DNA of 64,000 nt from an uncultured Clostridium sp. (GTDB taxonomy: Bacteria; Bacillota; Clostridia; Lachnospirales; Lachnospiraceae): the NCBI GenBank assembly GCA_900549235.1, contig URNT01000013.1:23355-87354 (forward strand), written 5' to 3'. This document shows, in pieces, positions 32,426-40,382 of the stretch. The notes under the pieces were generated by a model. That model ran no database searches. It had not been told where the DNA came from and saw only the letters and a list, made by a program, of their open reading frames with translations. Within the stretch, counting starts at the first letter, position 1; every line of letters begins with the position of its first letter. The translations under genes and the position numbers were made by a program.

Positions 32426-33772
32426 ATGAAAAAACAGACGAAAGTCCTGGCTGTATTATCCACTGCAATGCTGATGGCTGCAGTAACACCCGCCATTTTC
32501 CCAAACACCACTGACACATACGCAAAGAGTGCCGGCTGGACTGAGGAAAACGGAAACTGGTACTACTACGATTCCTACGGCGATCCGGTAACGGATTCCT
32601 GGAAGAAGTCCGGTGATGACTGGTATTACCTGGATTCAGACGGGGTACGGGTTTCCGGCATGCAGATTGATGAGTATTACGTAGGAGAAGACGGAAAGCG
32701 GGTTTCCACCGAATGGGTTTCCGTAGAAAATGAAGATTTCTGGTCTGAAATGGACGCGCCTGAGTTCCTTTATTACTATTACGGCAGAGACGGGCGTATG
32801 CTCACCTCTACCTGGGCTTCCATTGACGGACACTGGTATTATTTTAACGAAGACGGCATCATGCAGACCGGCTCCATCACCGTTGACGGATACAACTACT
32901 ATCTTGGCGAGGACGGGGTGAGAAAGTCCGGCTGGGTGGAATTAGAGGAAGAAACTGACGATCCTGAGCTGATCCGTTCCTGGTACTATTTTGACAACAG
33001 CGGAAAGCGGATTGAAAACGAGATCGACAAGAAGATAAACGGCGATTATTATACCTTTGTAGACGGAAAGATGCAGACCGGCTGGTTTAAGCTGCCTGCA
33101 AAGAACGAGACTGCTGAAGGCACCCCTTCTGAGGCTGAGAGCCCAGAGGCTTCCCTCCCTGCTATCGCAGAGTATCAGTATTACAATGAGGACGGCAAGC
33201 GTGCCTCCGGCTGGAAGGACATCGAGGGCGTAGAAGGCATCAGTGAGGAGGCTGAGGTGTTCCGCTTCTATTTTAAGAACGGAAAGCCATACTACTCTTC
33301 CCAGGGCCTGGAGCTCTTTACCATCGACTCCAAAAAATACGCCTTTAATACCAAGGGAGAAATGCAGACCGGCAAGCAGGTTGTAAATATCGACGGCGGC
33401 ACTGCCAACTTCTACTTTGATGAAAATGGCGTGATGAAAACCGGCAAGCAGACTATTTTTGACGAGAACCTGGGCGAGGATCAGTTCTGGTATTTCCACA
33501 CGGAGGGCTCCAAAAAAGGCCAGGGCTTCCATGGCATCAAGGATAATGTGCTTTATGTATACGGCCTGCGCCAGTCCGCAGATAAGGACCTGCGCTTTGA
33601 GCCGGCCGAGCTTGACGGCACCCGCTACCTGGTAAACAGCAACGGCGTGGTACAGAAGGCCGGTTCCTCCTCCAAGTCAGGGACAAAGCCTGAGCTTGGA
33701 GCCGGCTACAAGGATTTTACAGATGAAAACGATGTAATCTGGACTGTAGATAAAGAAGGCGTAATCCAGTAA
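32426..33772 (+). CDS. Secreted cell-wall-binding-repeat protein
   Basis: A 448-residue protein with a signal peptide (MKKQTKVLAVLSTAMLMAAV, cleavage probably near residues 30-35). The rest is aromatic/glycine repeats such as GNWYYYDSYGDP, DDWYYLDSDGVR and GHWYYFNEDGIM followed by MQTGS-type turns. About ten repeat units fill the protein, and no enzymatic domain is seen. Proteins of this design bind choline, glucan or other wall polymers and may be adhesins or scaffold proteins. GAGAG and AAGGAGAG upstream support the start. It has its own promoter and terminator. Its relation to the adjacent polysaccharide operon on the other strand may be functional (a binder of that polymer), but this is inference. 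Confidence 0.88.
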   Translation: MKKQTKVLAVLSTAMLMAAVTPAIFPNTTDTYAKSAGWTEENGNWYYYDSYGDPVTDSWKKSGDDWYYLDSDGVRVSGMQIDEYYVGEDGKRVSTEWVSVENEDFWSEMDAPEFLYYYYGRDGRMLTSTWASIDGHWYYFNEDGIMQTGSITVDGYNYYLGEDGVRKSGWVELEEETDDPELIRSWYYFDNSGKRIENEIDKKINGDYYTFVDGKMQTGWFKLPAKNETAEGTPSEAESPEASLPAIAEYQYYNEDGKRASGWKDIEGVEGISEEAEVFRFYFKNGKPYYSSQGLELFTIDSKKYAFNTKGEMQTGKQVVNIDGGTANFYFDENGVMKTGKQTIFDENLGEDQFWYFHTEGSKKGQGFHGIKDNVLYVYGLRQSADKDLRFEPAELDGTRYLVNSNGVVQKAGSSSKSGTKPELGAGYKDFTDENDVIWTVDKEGVIQ

Positions 33773-33829
33773 ACAGCGCCTGCAGCATATTACTATAAGA
33801 AAACACATCCGTTCGTTCATACAATTTTG

Positions 33830-33863
33830 GCAGCAGACTTACCAAAAAGCCTGCTGCTTTTTT
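33830..33863 (+). terminator. Intrinsic terminator
   Basis: GCAGCAG, 14-base loop, CTGCTGC, then TTTTTT, after the wall-binding gene that ends at 33772. Confidence 0.8.
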
Positions 33864-33880
33864 GTGTATTTTGACGAAAA

Positions 33881-33910
33881 TTGATTTTTTATTCCGGTAA
33901 ACGGTATATT
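33881..33910 (+). promoter_or_regulatory. Candidate promoter for the Zn-ribbon protein gene
   Basis: TTGATT, 18-base spacer, TATATT, about 65 bases before the ATG at 33977. Confidence 0.45.
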
Positions 33911-33976
33911 TTGGAAGCTCATACGCTATTTATAAGTAGTACCAGTGTGTAGTATGAGGGAGGATATGAGTCGATT

Positions 33977-34378
33977 ATGAGAGAACTAGCGGTTTTTTAT
34001 TGTCACAAGTGCGGCCATTACGCGTATTACCAGACAACCAGGCACCCAAACTGCCCCAAATGCGGGATCCCGGAATCCCTGGTGCGGATGCACTACGCGG
34101 AATTTATGAAGATGTCCTATGAAGAGCGGGATGATTTTCTTTCCTGGGAGATCTTACGGTCCAACCCTTCTCTTATGAAGCGCCTGACAGAGCCATCACG
34201 AAGGTATAACAACCGGGAGATCATTGCAGAAATGAATATGCTCATCATGCAGCTGGATACGGAAAATAAGGTCCTCAATGATACAGTAAGATGGATGCAC
34301 GACACCATCTGGGAGATGACCCGTGAAAAACAGCAGGAGGAGAACGACGAAGCGGCAGCCACTCGGTCACCTTCTTAA
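33977..34378 (+). CDS. Small protein with zinc ribbon and C-terminal coiled coil (unknown function)
   Basis: A 133-residue protein I cannot name. It begins with a compact zinc ribbon, CHKCGHYAYYQTTRHPNCPKCG-like in layout (CxxC and CxxC about 18 residues apart, residues 9-30). A helical region follows, and the C-terminal 50 residues (MNMLIMQLDTENKVLNDTVR and on) look like a coiled coil, ending in an acidic-basic tail. No membrane segment or enzyme motif. GGAGGATATGAG lies upstream of the start. The next gene encodes a cytidylate-kinase-like protein 125 bases downstream on the same strand. Confidence 0.75.
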   Translation: MRELAVFYCHKCGHYAYYQTTRHPNCPKCGIPESLVRMHYAEFMKMSYEERDDFLSWEILRSNPSLMKRLTEPSRRYNNREIIAEMNMLIMQLDTENKVLNDTVRWMHDTIWEMTREKQQEENDEAAATRSPS

Positions 34379-34503
34379 AATTCCCCTTTCTTTTGTGCAT
34401 AATGTAGGTTATAATATTATTATAAACGAAACCCCTGTGCATTTTAACAGAGACGGTCTGAGCAAAAGGCGGCAGACACGCTCTGACGGGAAAGGAGCAC
34501 TCT

Positions 34504-35109
34504 ATGAGACATAAGATCATCACCATTGCAAGACAGTTCGGAAGCGGCGGCCACGAAGCCGCTGTAAAGCTGGCCGAGCAGCTTAACATCCCCCTCTATG
34601 ACCGGGACCTGGTGGAAATGGCGGCGCAGAAGATGGGACATTCTCCTGTCAGCATTGAAAAGGTGGACGAGGCAGCCCTGACAAACTTCCTGTCCTACTA
34701 TAAAGTGCCCAGGGAGCCAAACTCTGTAACCGGCTACGGGCTTTCTCTCAATGACAGCACCTATGTGGCCCAGACCATCATCATCGAAGCGCTGGCAAAC
34801 CGTGGCCCCTGCGTGATCGTGGGACGCTGCGGCAACTATGTGCTCCGCAACTATCCTAATGTGATCGACATCTTCCTGTGCGCTTCCATGGAGGACCGGA
34901 TCCGACGGATCATGGAGCGGTACTCCTTCTCTGAAAAGGACGCCATAAACGCCATCAAGGCAACGGACAAGCGCAGGAAAAATTATTACGAAAATTATAC
35001 ACAGGAAAAATGGGGTAGCATTGATTCCCATCAGATGCTCTTAAATATCAGCAAGCTGGGCATGGACAGGACCGTAAGCCTGATCCGGAGCCTGTATGAG
35101 GCTCAGTAA
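34504..35109 (+). CDS. Cytidylate kinase-like family protein
   Basis: A 201-residue protein of the cytidylate-kinase-like family (PF13189). The phosphate-binding loop is ITIARQFGSGGHEAA (about residues 6-20), related to the GxxGSGG loop of this family rather than a classical GxxxxGKS. Next come LYDRDLVEMAA, the GRCGNYVL motif (about 102) and a lid-like arginine region EDRIRRIMERY. True CMP kinases have a longer NMP-binding insert, so the substrate is uncertain. GGAAAGGAG precedes the ATG. The last seven bases overlap the convergent GDPD gene. Common in Lachnospiraceae, role not established. Confidence 0.85.
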   Translation: MRHKIITIARQFGSGGHEAAVKLAEQLNIPLYDRDLVEMAAQKMGHSPVSIEKVDEAALTNFLSYYKVPREPNSVTGYGLSLNDSTYVAQTIIIEALANRGPCVIVGRCGNYVLRNYPNVIDIFLCASMEDRIRRIMERYSFSEKDAINAIKATDKRRKNYYENYTQEKWGSIDSHQMLLNISKLGMDRTVSLIRSLYEAQ

Positions 35110-35906
35110 TCCGCCAGAATGTCCTGGGGCCGGTCGGTGATCAGATCATCGATACCGGCCTCTTTGCATTTCTCTACCGAATACAGGTCATTCACCGTCC
35201 AGGCAGCCGCCTTTTTGCCGGCGCTGTGGATGGCCTCTACGGTCTCCGGCTCCACCAGCTCCATGCTCAGCATAAAACGGTCAGCAGCCGGATAGGCAGC
35301 TGGATCAGATACTTCCTCTGTGGTTATAAAGCCGGTGGCAAGCTCAGGAGCCAGCTCTCTGGTCTTTACAAGATTGTCGTAGCAGAAGGAGGTGATCATA
35401 CATTCCTCCTCCATATGAAGCTCCCGTATCAGCTCCACCACCCGCCGGACAAACTCCGGGCTTTGGTGCTCATTCTGCTTGATCTCTATGTTCAGCCGTA
35501 TCTTCCCCCTGCAGAATTCCAAGGCCTCCTGTAAGGTGGGCACCACAGCGTTCCTGTATGCCGGCCCCAGGCTTCCTGCCAGGCTCCAGCCCTTCAGCTC
35601 CTCAAAGGTCACCTCCCATATTTTCCCTTCTCTCCCTGTCATCCGCTTCAGATCCTCGTCATGGAACACCACAAGAGTACCGTCCGCCGTCTCATTGGCA
35701 TCCAGCTCGATCCGGTCCGCCCCGCTTTCTATGGCCTCCTGAAAGGCCATAAGGGTATTTTCCGGGGCCGCAGAGGAGTCTCCCCGGTGAGCCGTTATCT
35801 CCACCCGGTCAGCCCAGCTCTCCCCTGCAAAGACCCCAGAGGGAAGGCTGGCTGACAATAAAAGGAAAAGGGCTGTTCCAAGACAAGTTTTCTTACTTAT
35901 TTTCAT
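35103..35906 (-). CDS. Secreted glycerophosphodiester phosphodiesterase
   Basis: A 267-residue GDPD-family enzyme with a signal peptide (MKISKKTCLGTALFLLLSAS, cleavage after about residue 27). It hydrolyses glycerophosphodiesters to glycerol-3-phosphate and an alcohol. The family motif ITAHRGDSSAAPENTLMAF gives the catalytic His and metal Glu, IELDANETADG has the paired acidic ligands, and VVFHDEDLKRMTG supplies the second His. AAAAGGAGAG precedes the ATG at 35906. An upstream in-frame ATG 48 bases earlier would bury the signal sequence and lacks a binding site. By location it may recycle phospholipid or teichoic-acid fragments outside the membrane. Confidence 0.92.
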   Translation of the reverse strand: MKISKKTCLGTALFLLLSASLPSGVFAGESWADRVEITAHRGDSSAAPENTLMAFQEAIESGADRIELDANETADGTLVVFHDEDLKRMTGREGKIWEVTFEELKGWSLAGSLGPAYRNAVVPTLQEALEFCRGKIRLNIEIKQNEHQSPEFVRRVVELIRELHMEEECMITSFCYDNLVKTRELAPELATGFITTEEVSDPAAYPAADRFMLSMELVEPETVEAIHSAGKKAAAWTVNDLYSVEKCKEAGIDDLITDRPQDILADY

Positions 35907-35937
35907 GCAATTCTCTCCTTTTCTGCGCAAAATGTGC

Positions 35938-35966
35938 TTGAAAAATCCCCTCATATATCATATAGT
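35938..35966 (+). promoter_or_regulatory. Sigma-A-type promoter for the 36.0-kb gene
   Basis: TTGAAA, exactly 17 bases, TATAGT, about 30 bases before the start at 36004. The -35 lies 32 bases from the divergent GDPD start codon, so the two genes share a very tight divergent control region. Confidence 0.65.
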
Positions 35967-36003
35967 AGGTTCAGTAATTTTTATACGAATGAGGAGTAAT
36001 GTT

Positions 36004-36318
36004 ATGGACATGAATGAAGTTATCAGCAAGCTTAAGCAGACCTATTCTTTTGAGAAGGCAGAGTACAGGCAGCTCCCTGAGGAGCCGGGATATGAGTTTT
36101 CCTTCTGCTTAAGCGAGGATCACATCAATACCTTTATCGCGAAAGCAAACCGCTTGAACTCCATCGTGGAATCCTGCGCCAACATGATCAGTATATTCGA
36201 TCCCAGCTCAAAAGATTCCCTGATGAAGACTACCATCCGGTGCACCGGAGCCAATGAGCTTCGGATCCAGACACCGGCCTCTATGATAAAGATGCTGGTT
36301 GAGACCCTGTTTGACTGA
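36004..36318 (+). CDS. Small conserved-type protein of unknown function
   Basis: A 104-residue soluble protein, MDMNEVISKLKQTYSFEKAE at the start, with alternating helix and strand character and one CSN-free core (IVESCANMISIFDPSSKDSL). No signal peptide, membrane segment or recognised motif. It is a complete single-gene unit: strong promoter at 35938-35966, GAGGAG seven bases before the ATG, and a terminator right after the stop. Such an independent small gene is likely expressed, but I cannot assign a role. Confidence 0.75.
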   Translation: MDMNEVISKLKQTYSFEKAEYRQLPEEPGYEFSFCLSEDHINTFIAKANRLNSIVESCANMISIFDPSSKDSLMKTTIRCTGANELRIQTPASMIKMLVETLFD

Positions 36319-36340
36319 CCATGCGCTTCTTATTCTTTTG

Positions 36341-36365
36341 CCTCCTGCCTGCAGGAGGTTTTTTT
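36341..36365 (+). terminator. Intrinsic terminator
   Basis: CCTCCT, GCCTGC loop, AGGAGG, then seven T. Confidence 0.85.
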
Positions 36366-36452
36366 ATGATGATACACGTTTCTTTTTTTCTATGCAATAG
36401 CCCCAAAACAATGTTATGTAATCTTAATACTTATTACATTTTCCTTAATCAG

Positions 36453-36482
36453 TTAGACAACAGGCAGAAAAAAGAGTAAAAT
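36453..36482 (+). promoter_or_regulatory. Candidate promoter for the 36.5-kb wall-binding gene
   Basis: TTAGAC, 18-base spacer, TAAAAT, about 60 bases upstream of the ATG at 36544. Confidence 0.45.
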
Positions 36483-36543
36483 ATAGATAAGAAGCAACTG
36501 TTTGTACCTATATATCAGCACCAGAAATCGAGGAGGGAGCTCT

Positions 36544-37479
36544 ATGAAAAAACGTCCGGCTGTATTGTTACTGTTCACTGCTCTTTTATCCCTGGGGATG
36601 GCCTTCTGCTCCCAGGCTGAGGAAAAGGCCATTACCTCCATCCCTCTTTCCTTCTCCTGGGATCAGGTGCCCAGAGGGGGAGAACTGGTAGGTACCATCA
36701 CCGCCTCCTCAAGCAGCACCCAGTTTGCAGTAGAGGGAGCGGACTATGTAAAGGATGATGATACCTGGATCTTCGGGGAACAGCCTGTAGTAGAGGTGGC
36801 CCTGTCAGCAGAACCTGACAACCGGTTCACCGGCACCTTTAAAAGCTATTTTTCTCTTTCCGGCTGCAATGCCCAGTACCAGAGCGCCCGGGTTGAGAAG
36901 GACGGCAACGGTCTGACTCTCTTTGTCACCCTGTCAAGGATCGACGGCAATCTTCCCAAGGTTGAATCCGTCAGCTGGAACGGCACCAGGGCCATATGGG
37001 ACGAGGTTCCAGGCTCTAAGGGCTATGAGGCCACCCTGTACCGGGACAACCGGCTGGTGACCACTGTTTCCACTAAGGAAGCCGCCTTTGACTTCGGGCC
37101 CTATATCCATTTTGCGGGGCGCTATACATTTTCTGTCAGAGCCACTGGAACCTATTCCACACAGAACGGCCCCTGGACTGCCGATCAGGAGGGCATGACC
37201 CTGACCCGTGAGGACGCCTGGCTGATGGACAGCGGAAGCTGGCAGCAGTCTGGAAGCAAATGGAAATATGTGTACGGCAGCGGCGATGCCGTAACCGGAG
37301 ACTGGCGGCGGATCGATGAGGACTGGTACTACTTTGATGCCAGCGGATATATGGTATCCGGCTGTTATGTAAAGGCGGCGGCTGAAAACCGTTATTACTG
37401 GATCGGCGAGGATGGGAAATGGGATACCCAGTGGGATACGGATACGCCCAACCGGGCAAAGTATACGGTTTACAGCTAA
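36544..37479 (+). CDS. Secreted protein with C-terminal cell-wall-binding repeats
   Basis: A 311-residue exported protein. The signal peptide is MKKRPAVLLLFTALLSLGMA with cleavage near the QAEE region. The middle, about residues 30-230, is beta-rich and may be two domains of Ig or fibronectin-III type; VESVSWNGTRAIWDEVPGSK is a typical FN3-like start. The last 70 residues hold wall-binding repeats (GDWRRIDEDWYYFDASGYMV). Start chosen at 36544, behind GAGGAGGGAGC. It is convergent with the lysozyme gene and shares a bidirectional terminator with it. No catalytic residues recognised; probably a wall-bound adhesin or polymer binder. Confidence 0.85.
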   Translation: MKKRPAVLLLFTALLSLGMAFCSQAEEKAITSIPLSFSWDQVPRGGELVGTITASSSSTQFAVEGADYVKDDDTWIFGEQPVVEVALSAEPDNRFTGTFKSYFSLSGCNAQYQSARVEKDGNGLTLFVTLSRIDGNLPKVESVSWNGTRAIWDEVPGSKGYEATLYRDNRLVTTVSTKEAAFDFGPYIHFAGRYTFSVRATGTYSTQNGPWTADQEGMTLTREDAWLMDSGSWQQSGSKWKYVYGSGDAVTGDWRRIDEDWYYFDASGYMVSGCYVKAAAENRYYWIGEDGKWDTQWDTDTPNRAKYTVYS

Positions 37480-37495
37480 ATCTGATTTTCAGCAA

Positions 37496-37529
37496 AAAAC
37501 GCTTTCGGGCCTGGGCCTGAAAGCGTTTT
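37496..37529. terminator. Bidirectional terminator between convergent genes
   Basis: AAAACGCTTTC, 12-base loop, GAAAGCGTTTT. The A-run and T-run flank both sides, so it can end both the wall-binding gene and the eight-gene minus-strand operon. Confidence 0.85.
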
Positions 37530-37539
37530 CTGTTGTCTG

Positions 37540-38373
37540 TCAGGAGAGGAACAGTTCCTTTTCCTTCTGCCGTCTCCTGGTCAGTCCGGTAAGGACTTTG
37601 CCTCCGGCCCGGTTCCATTTGAGAAATTCTCCTGCGGCCTCCTCAGTCCGTCCCTGATTTAAAAGCCGCAGCAATGTGCTCTTTTTTAATGCTCCCACTC
37701 CCAGATTGTAGGAAAAACTTACCAGGGCGTCAAACTGGCTCTGGGTGACGGGACGGGTAAGGGCTTCACTGACTCCCTTCTCAAATTTTCTCAGATCCTC
37801 CCTTAAAAATGCCTCTGCCTGGGCCAGGGTAATGGTCATGCCAAGTGCCACTCCGGCTGTATGGCCGTAGCCGATGGTGGGAACGCCGGCGGCGCAGAGG
37901 TAGGTACTCAGGCGGCAGCCCTCAAATTCTTTGATCAGAGCGATGCCTTTGGGGGAGGTTCGGAGGGCGGCGGCCTGGCCCTCTTCTGCCCTCAGATCCG
38001 TCACCGGTTCCGGTCCGCTGCCAGGCGCTTCTCCCAGAGGAATCCCATCTATGTACAAAACTCCATTTTCCCCGATCCGGGCGGCTATGGGCGTTCCTTC
38101 CTGTTTCATGGCTCCATTTTCATCAAATACATAAGGCTTTCCTCCGATCACCTCCACGCCCTTTACCATGGCGCAGTCAGCTCCGAAGTAGTACCAGTTT
38201 CCTTTATATTCATACCAGCTCCGGCAGATGGCATAACCGGCTCCGTTAAACCAGTACCAGCGCCCCTGGTATTCGTACCAGTCATCAGTGACCTTCACCC
38301 CAGGCTGGAGGTAATACGAAAGTCCCTCTCTGTCTCTGGCCCAGCCTGTCATTTTCTTATCTGTATGCTCCAT
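37540..38373 (-). CDS. GH24 phage-type lysozyme with N-terminal cell-wall-binding repeats
   Basis: A 277-residue muramidase-like protein. Residues 1-95 hold wall-binding repeats (GRWYWFNGAGYAI, GNWYYFGADCAMV). Residues 136-277 form a GH24 domain with Glu151 in FEGCRL, Cys160 in STYLC and Thr166 in VPTIGYGHT. This is the Glu-8-Asp/Cys-5-Thr triad spacing; Cys in place of Asp is a known variant among phage endolysins. There is no signal peptide: the N-terminus MEHTDKKMTGWARDREG is hydrophilic. So it needs another export route, lysis, or acts in the cytoplasm. It is the last gene of the eight-gene operon, seven bases after the clostripain-like gene, with AAGGAG inside that gene's end. Confidence 0.88.
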   Translation of the reverse strand: MEHTDKKMTGWARDREGLSYYLQPGVKVTDDWYEYQGRWYWFNGAGYAICRSWYEYKGNWYYFGADCAMVKGVEVIGGKPYVFDENGAMKQEGTPIAARIGENGVLYIDGIPLGEAPGSGPEPVTDLRAEEGQAAALRTSPKGIALIKEFEGCRLSTYLCAAGVPTIGYGHTAGVALGMTITLAQAEAFLREDLRKFEKGVSEALTRPVTQSQFDALVSFSYNLGVGALKKSTLLRLLNQGRTEEAAGEFLKWNRAGGKVLTGLTRRRQKEKELFLS

Positions 38374-38379
38374 TATTTT

Positions 38380-40347
38380 TTATTCTCCTTCCGTAAATTC
38401 AGTATAGTAAATATTCTGGCGGAGATCCACCAGCATATAGCCGTAGAGGCATTTCTCCGGATCCGCCTCCACCAGCTCTAAAAGCAGATCCTCCGGGGCC
38501 TCCATCTGTATTTCCTCCCCCTTAAAGTAAAGCTCCTCCAGGGGCAGAGAGGTCTGGGAGGCAGAGCCAGCCTCAGAAGGGGATCCCTCTCCCGATTCCT
38601 CCATCCGCTCCATAGGATACAGGGGGCAGATCCGGTCTCCCACCTTCAGAGAATAAACCTCCTTGGTTCCCTGAGCATGGGTATCCACTGGCGTAATAGC
38701 CCGGATTTCCCCGTCCTCATGCTCCTCATCAAAGTAAATTTCCATAGTGCTCAGCCGTCCATTATAGAGAATGGGAGCCATATATTCGGTACAGGAATCC
38801 AGGTTCATAATCTCTATAAAGCAGAGGATCTGTCCCTTTAAGCCGGGATAGCCTGTCTCTGGCACTGCCTTCAGCCTTCCATCCGCCCAGATCTCCACAT
38901 CGCTGTCCGTACTGAGCAGATAATAATCCTGCCCGTTTCCGGTATCGTAAAATACTGCCAGATATGCTGCAGCCACCTGGTCAAGCTCCTCCGGGGAAAT
39001 GGAAAGGGTAACAGAGCCGCCCTGGCTGCTTTCCACCTGCTCCCAGCTCAGCCCCTGGTCATAGGCAAGATAACGGGCATAATCCTCCATCAGCTCCTGC
39101 CAGGCGCTGCAAAAGCCGGTGGTCTTATAAATGCCCATGTCCTCTGCCAGCCAGCCATTTGCCCCGCTTGGCAGGTAGATGGACAGGCCGGTTAGCTGAT
39201 CTGCGTAGCCTGAGGCCACGGTTTCGGGCACCAGCTCCTTTATGGCATCCAGCATTTCCCCATATAAGGGGCCCTGCTCCGGCGCCGTCCGGCAAAGCTC
39301 CATCAGATCTCCCATATCCACCAGCTCCGAAAAACCTCCGGCCTGCTGGCTTCCAAAAGACTGCAGGCTCTGGCGGCCCCTTCCAAAGCCCTCAAAGAGA
39401 ACCTCCCGCTTCTCAGGGGGAATGGCTGCCAGAAATGGATGGAAGGCGTCATGGAAGTCCCCATAGGCTGACAGGTCTATAAGACTTAAAGCAACCGGCA
39501 CCTCCTGGCCCTTTTCCCTGTAAAAGCCCTCATAGGCCTCCAGAATGGCCTCCCCTGCCTGCTTTCCAATGGACGCTTCCTCCTGAAGCCCCTCCCGGGC
39601 AAACACAGTAAGCCAGCTGTAATCGTGGCCATCCTGAGGCTCCAGCTCCGGGGAAGCGATGATATAATCAGTCATTCCCTCCAGGCAGGCCGCTGTCTCC
39701 AGCCCTCCCATGAGGCAGGCATCAAAGGAAACAAAGTCAAAGCCCTCCTCTCCCCGGACTGAGGTACTGACCGCCTGGCGCAGTTCCGGAAGAAGGAGGC
39801 TGTCTCCCTCAAAATAGCTGTCACTGCCGTAGCCTCCGATGGGCCCGGCCCCATGGTTCCACAGCACCAGGCCGTAATGCCTGGCTGGGAAGGTCTGGCT
39901 GGCATAATTAATAAAATCAGTCAGTGTATCGGGATCCCCCATATTCCGGGCCTCCATGGACTGAAATTCCTGAGGGCCCTGTCCGGTGAGCTGAAACCGT
40001 CCGTATTCCCTTCCCTCCATCTGCGGAAGTTCCCAGGAAAGGGAGCCCCCTGTTTCCACCACTACCCGTAAGGAAGGAGGACCATTTTCCGATCCTTCCA
40101 TAGACAGCAGAGCCTCCGTCATCTCCTCCAGATCGGCGGTGGCGGCTCCATACCCTTCCTCCAGGTCGCTGCCGTTCATATAAACCATAAGGGTATAATC
40201 CCCCTTGTATTCGGTCTGTTCATATTCCTTTATCTGTATTCCCTGGCGGGCAGAGCCGCTTACTGTAAAAAGGGCGGTTCCTGCCAGGAGGGCGCCCAGG
40301 GTGCCTGCAATCCTGGGCGCGCTGATACGCATATGCTTTTTATCCAT
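38380..40347 (-). CDS. Clostripain-family (C11) cysteine protease, exported
   Basis: A 655-residue protein with an N-terminal signal peptide or anchor (helix about residues 12-30, ending SGSA). The peptidase C11 domain follows: YTLMVYMNGSDLEEGYG (about 51), His165 in LVLWNHGAGPIGGYG and Cys211 in VSFDACLMGGLE. This is the expected His/Cys dyad of the caspase-like clan CD. The C-terminal 250 residues are beta-rich and of unknown role. Clostripain relatives cut after Arg and are often self-activated. It sits between the unknown 1052-residue protein and the lysozyme with small gaps. A proteolytic activation step for the neighbouring lysozyme or for a partner protein is possible but unproven. Confidence 0.88.
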   Translation of the reverse strand: MDKKHMRISAPRIAGTLGALLAGTALFTVSGSARQGIQIKEYEQTEYKGDYTLMVYMNGSDLEEGYGAATADLEEMTEALLSMEGSENGPPSLRVVVETGGSLSWELPQMEGREYGRFQLTGQGPQEFQSMEARNMGDPDTLTDFINYASQTFPARHYGLVLWNHGAGPIGGYGSDSYFEGDSLLLPELRQAVSTSVRGEEGFDFVSFDACLMGGLETAACLEGMTDYIIASPELEPQDGHDYSWLTVFAREGLQEEASIGKQAGEAILEAYEGFYREKGQEVPVALSLIDLSAYGDFHDAFHPFLAAIPPEKREVLFEGFGRGRQSLQSFGSQQAGGFSELVDMGDLMELCRTAPEQGPLYGEMLDAIKELVPETVASGYADQLTGLSIYLPSGANGWLAEDMGIYKTTGFCSAWQELMEDYARYLAYDQGLSWEQVESSQGGSVTLSISPEELDQVAAAYLAVFYDTGNGQDYYLLSTDSDVEIWADGRLKAVPETGYPGLKGQILCFIEIMNLDSCTEYMAPILYNGRLSTMEIYFDEEHEDGEIRAITPVDTHAQGTKEVYSLKVGDRICPLYPMERMEESGEGSPSEAGSASQTSLPLEELYFKGEEIQMEAPEDLLLELVEADPEKCLYGYMLVDLRQNIYYTEFTEGE

Positions 40348-40382
40348 TTTTTATGTTCCTTTCACTATGTCAAATATGTTTA

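Noticed and set aside
38380..40347. Clostripain-like protein as a lipoprotein
   Set aside because: The signal region has no cysteine at the cleavage position, so there is no lipobox.
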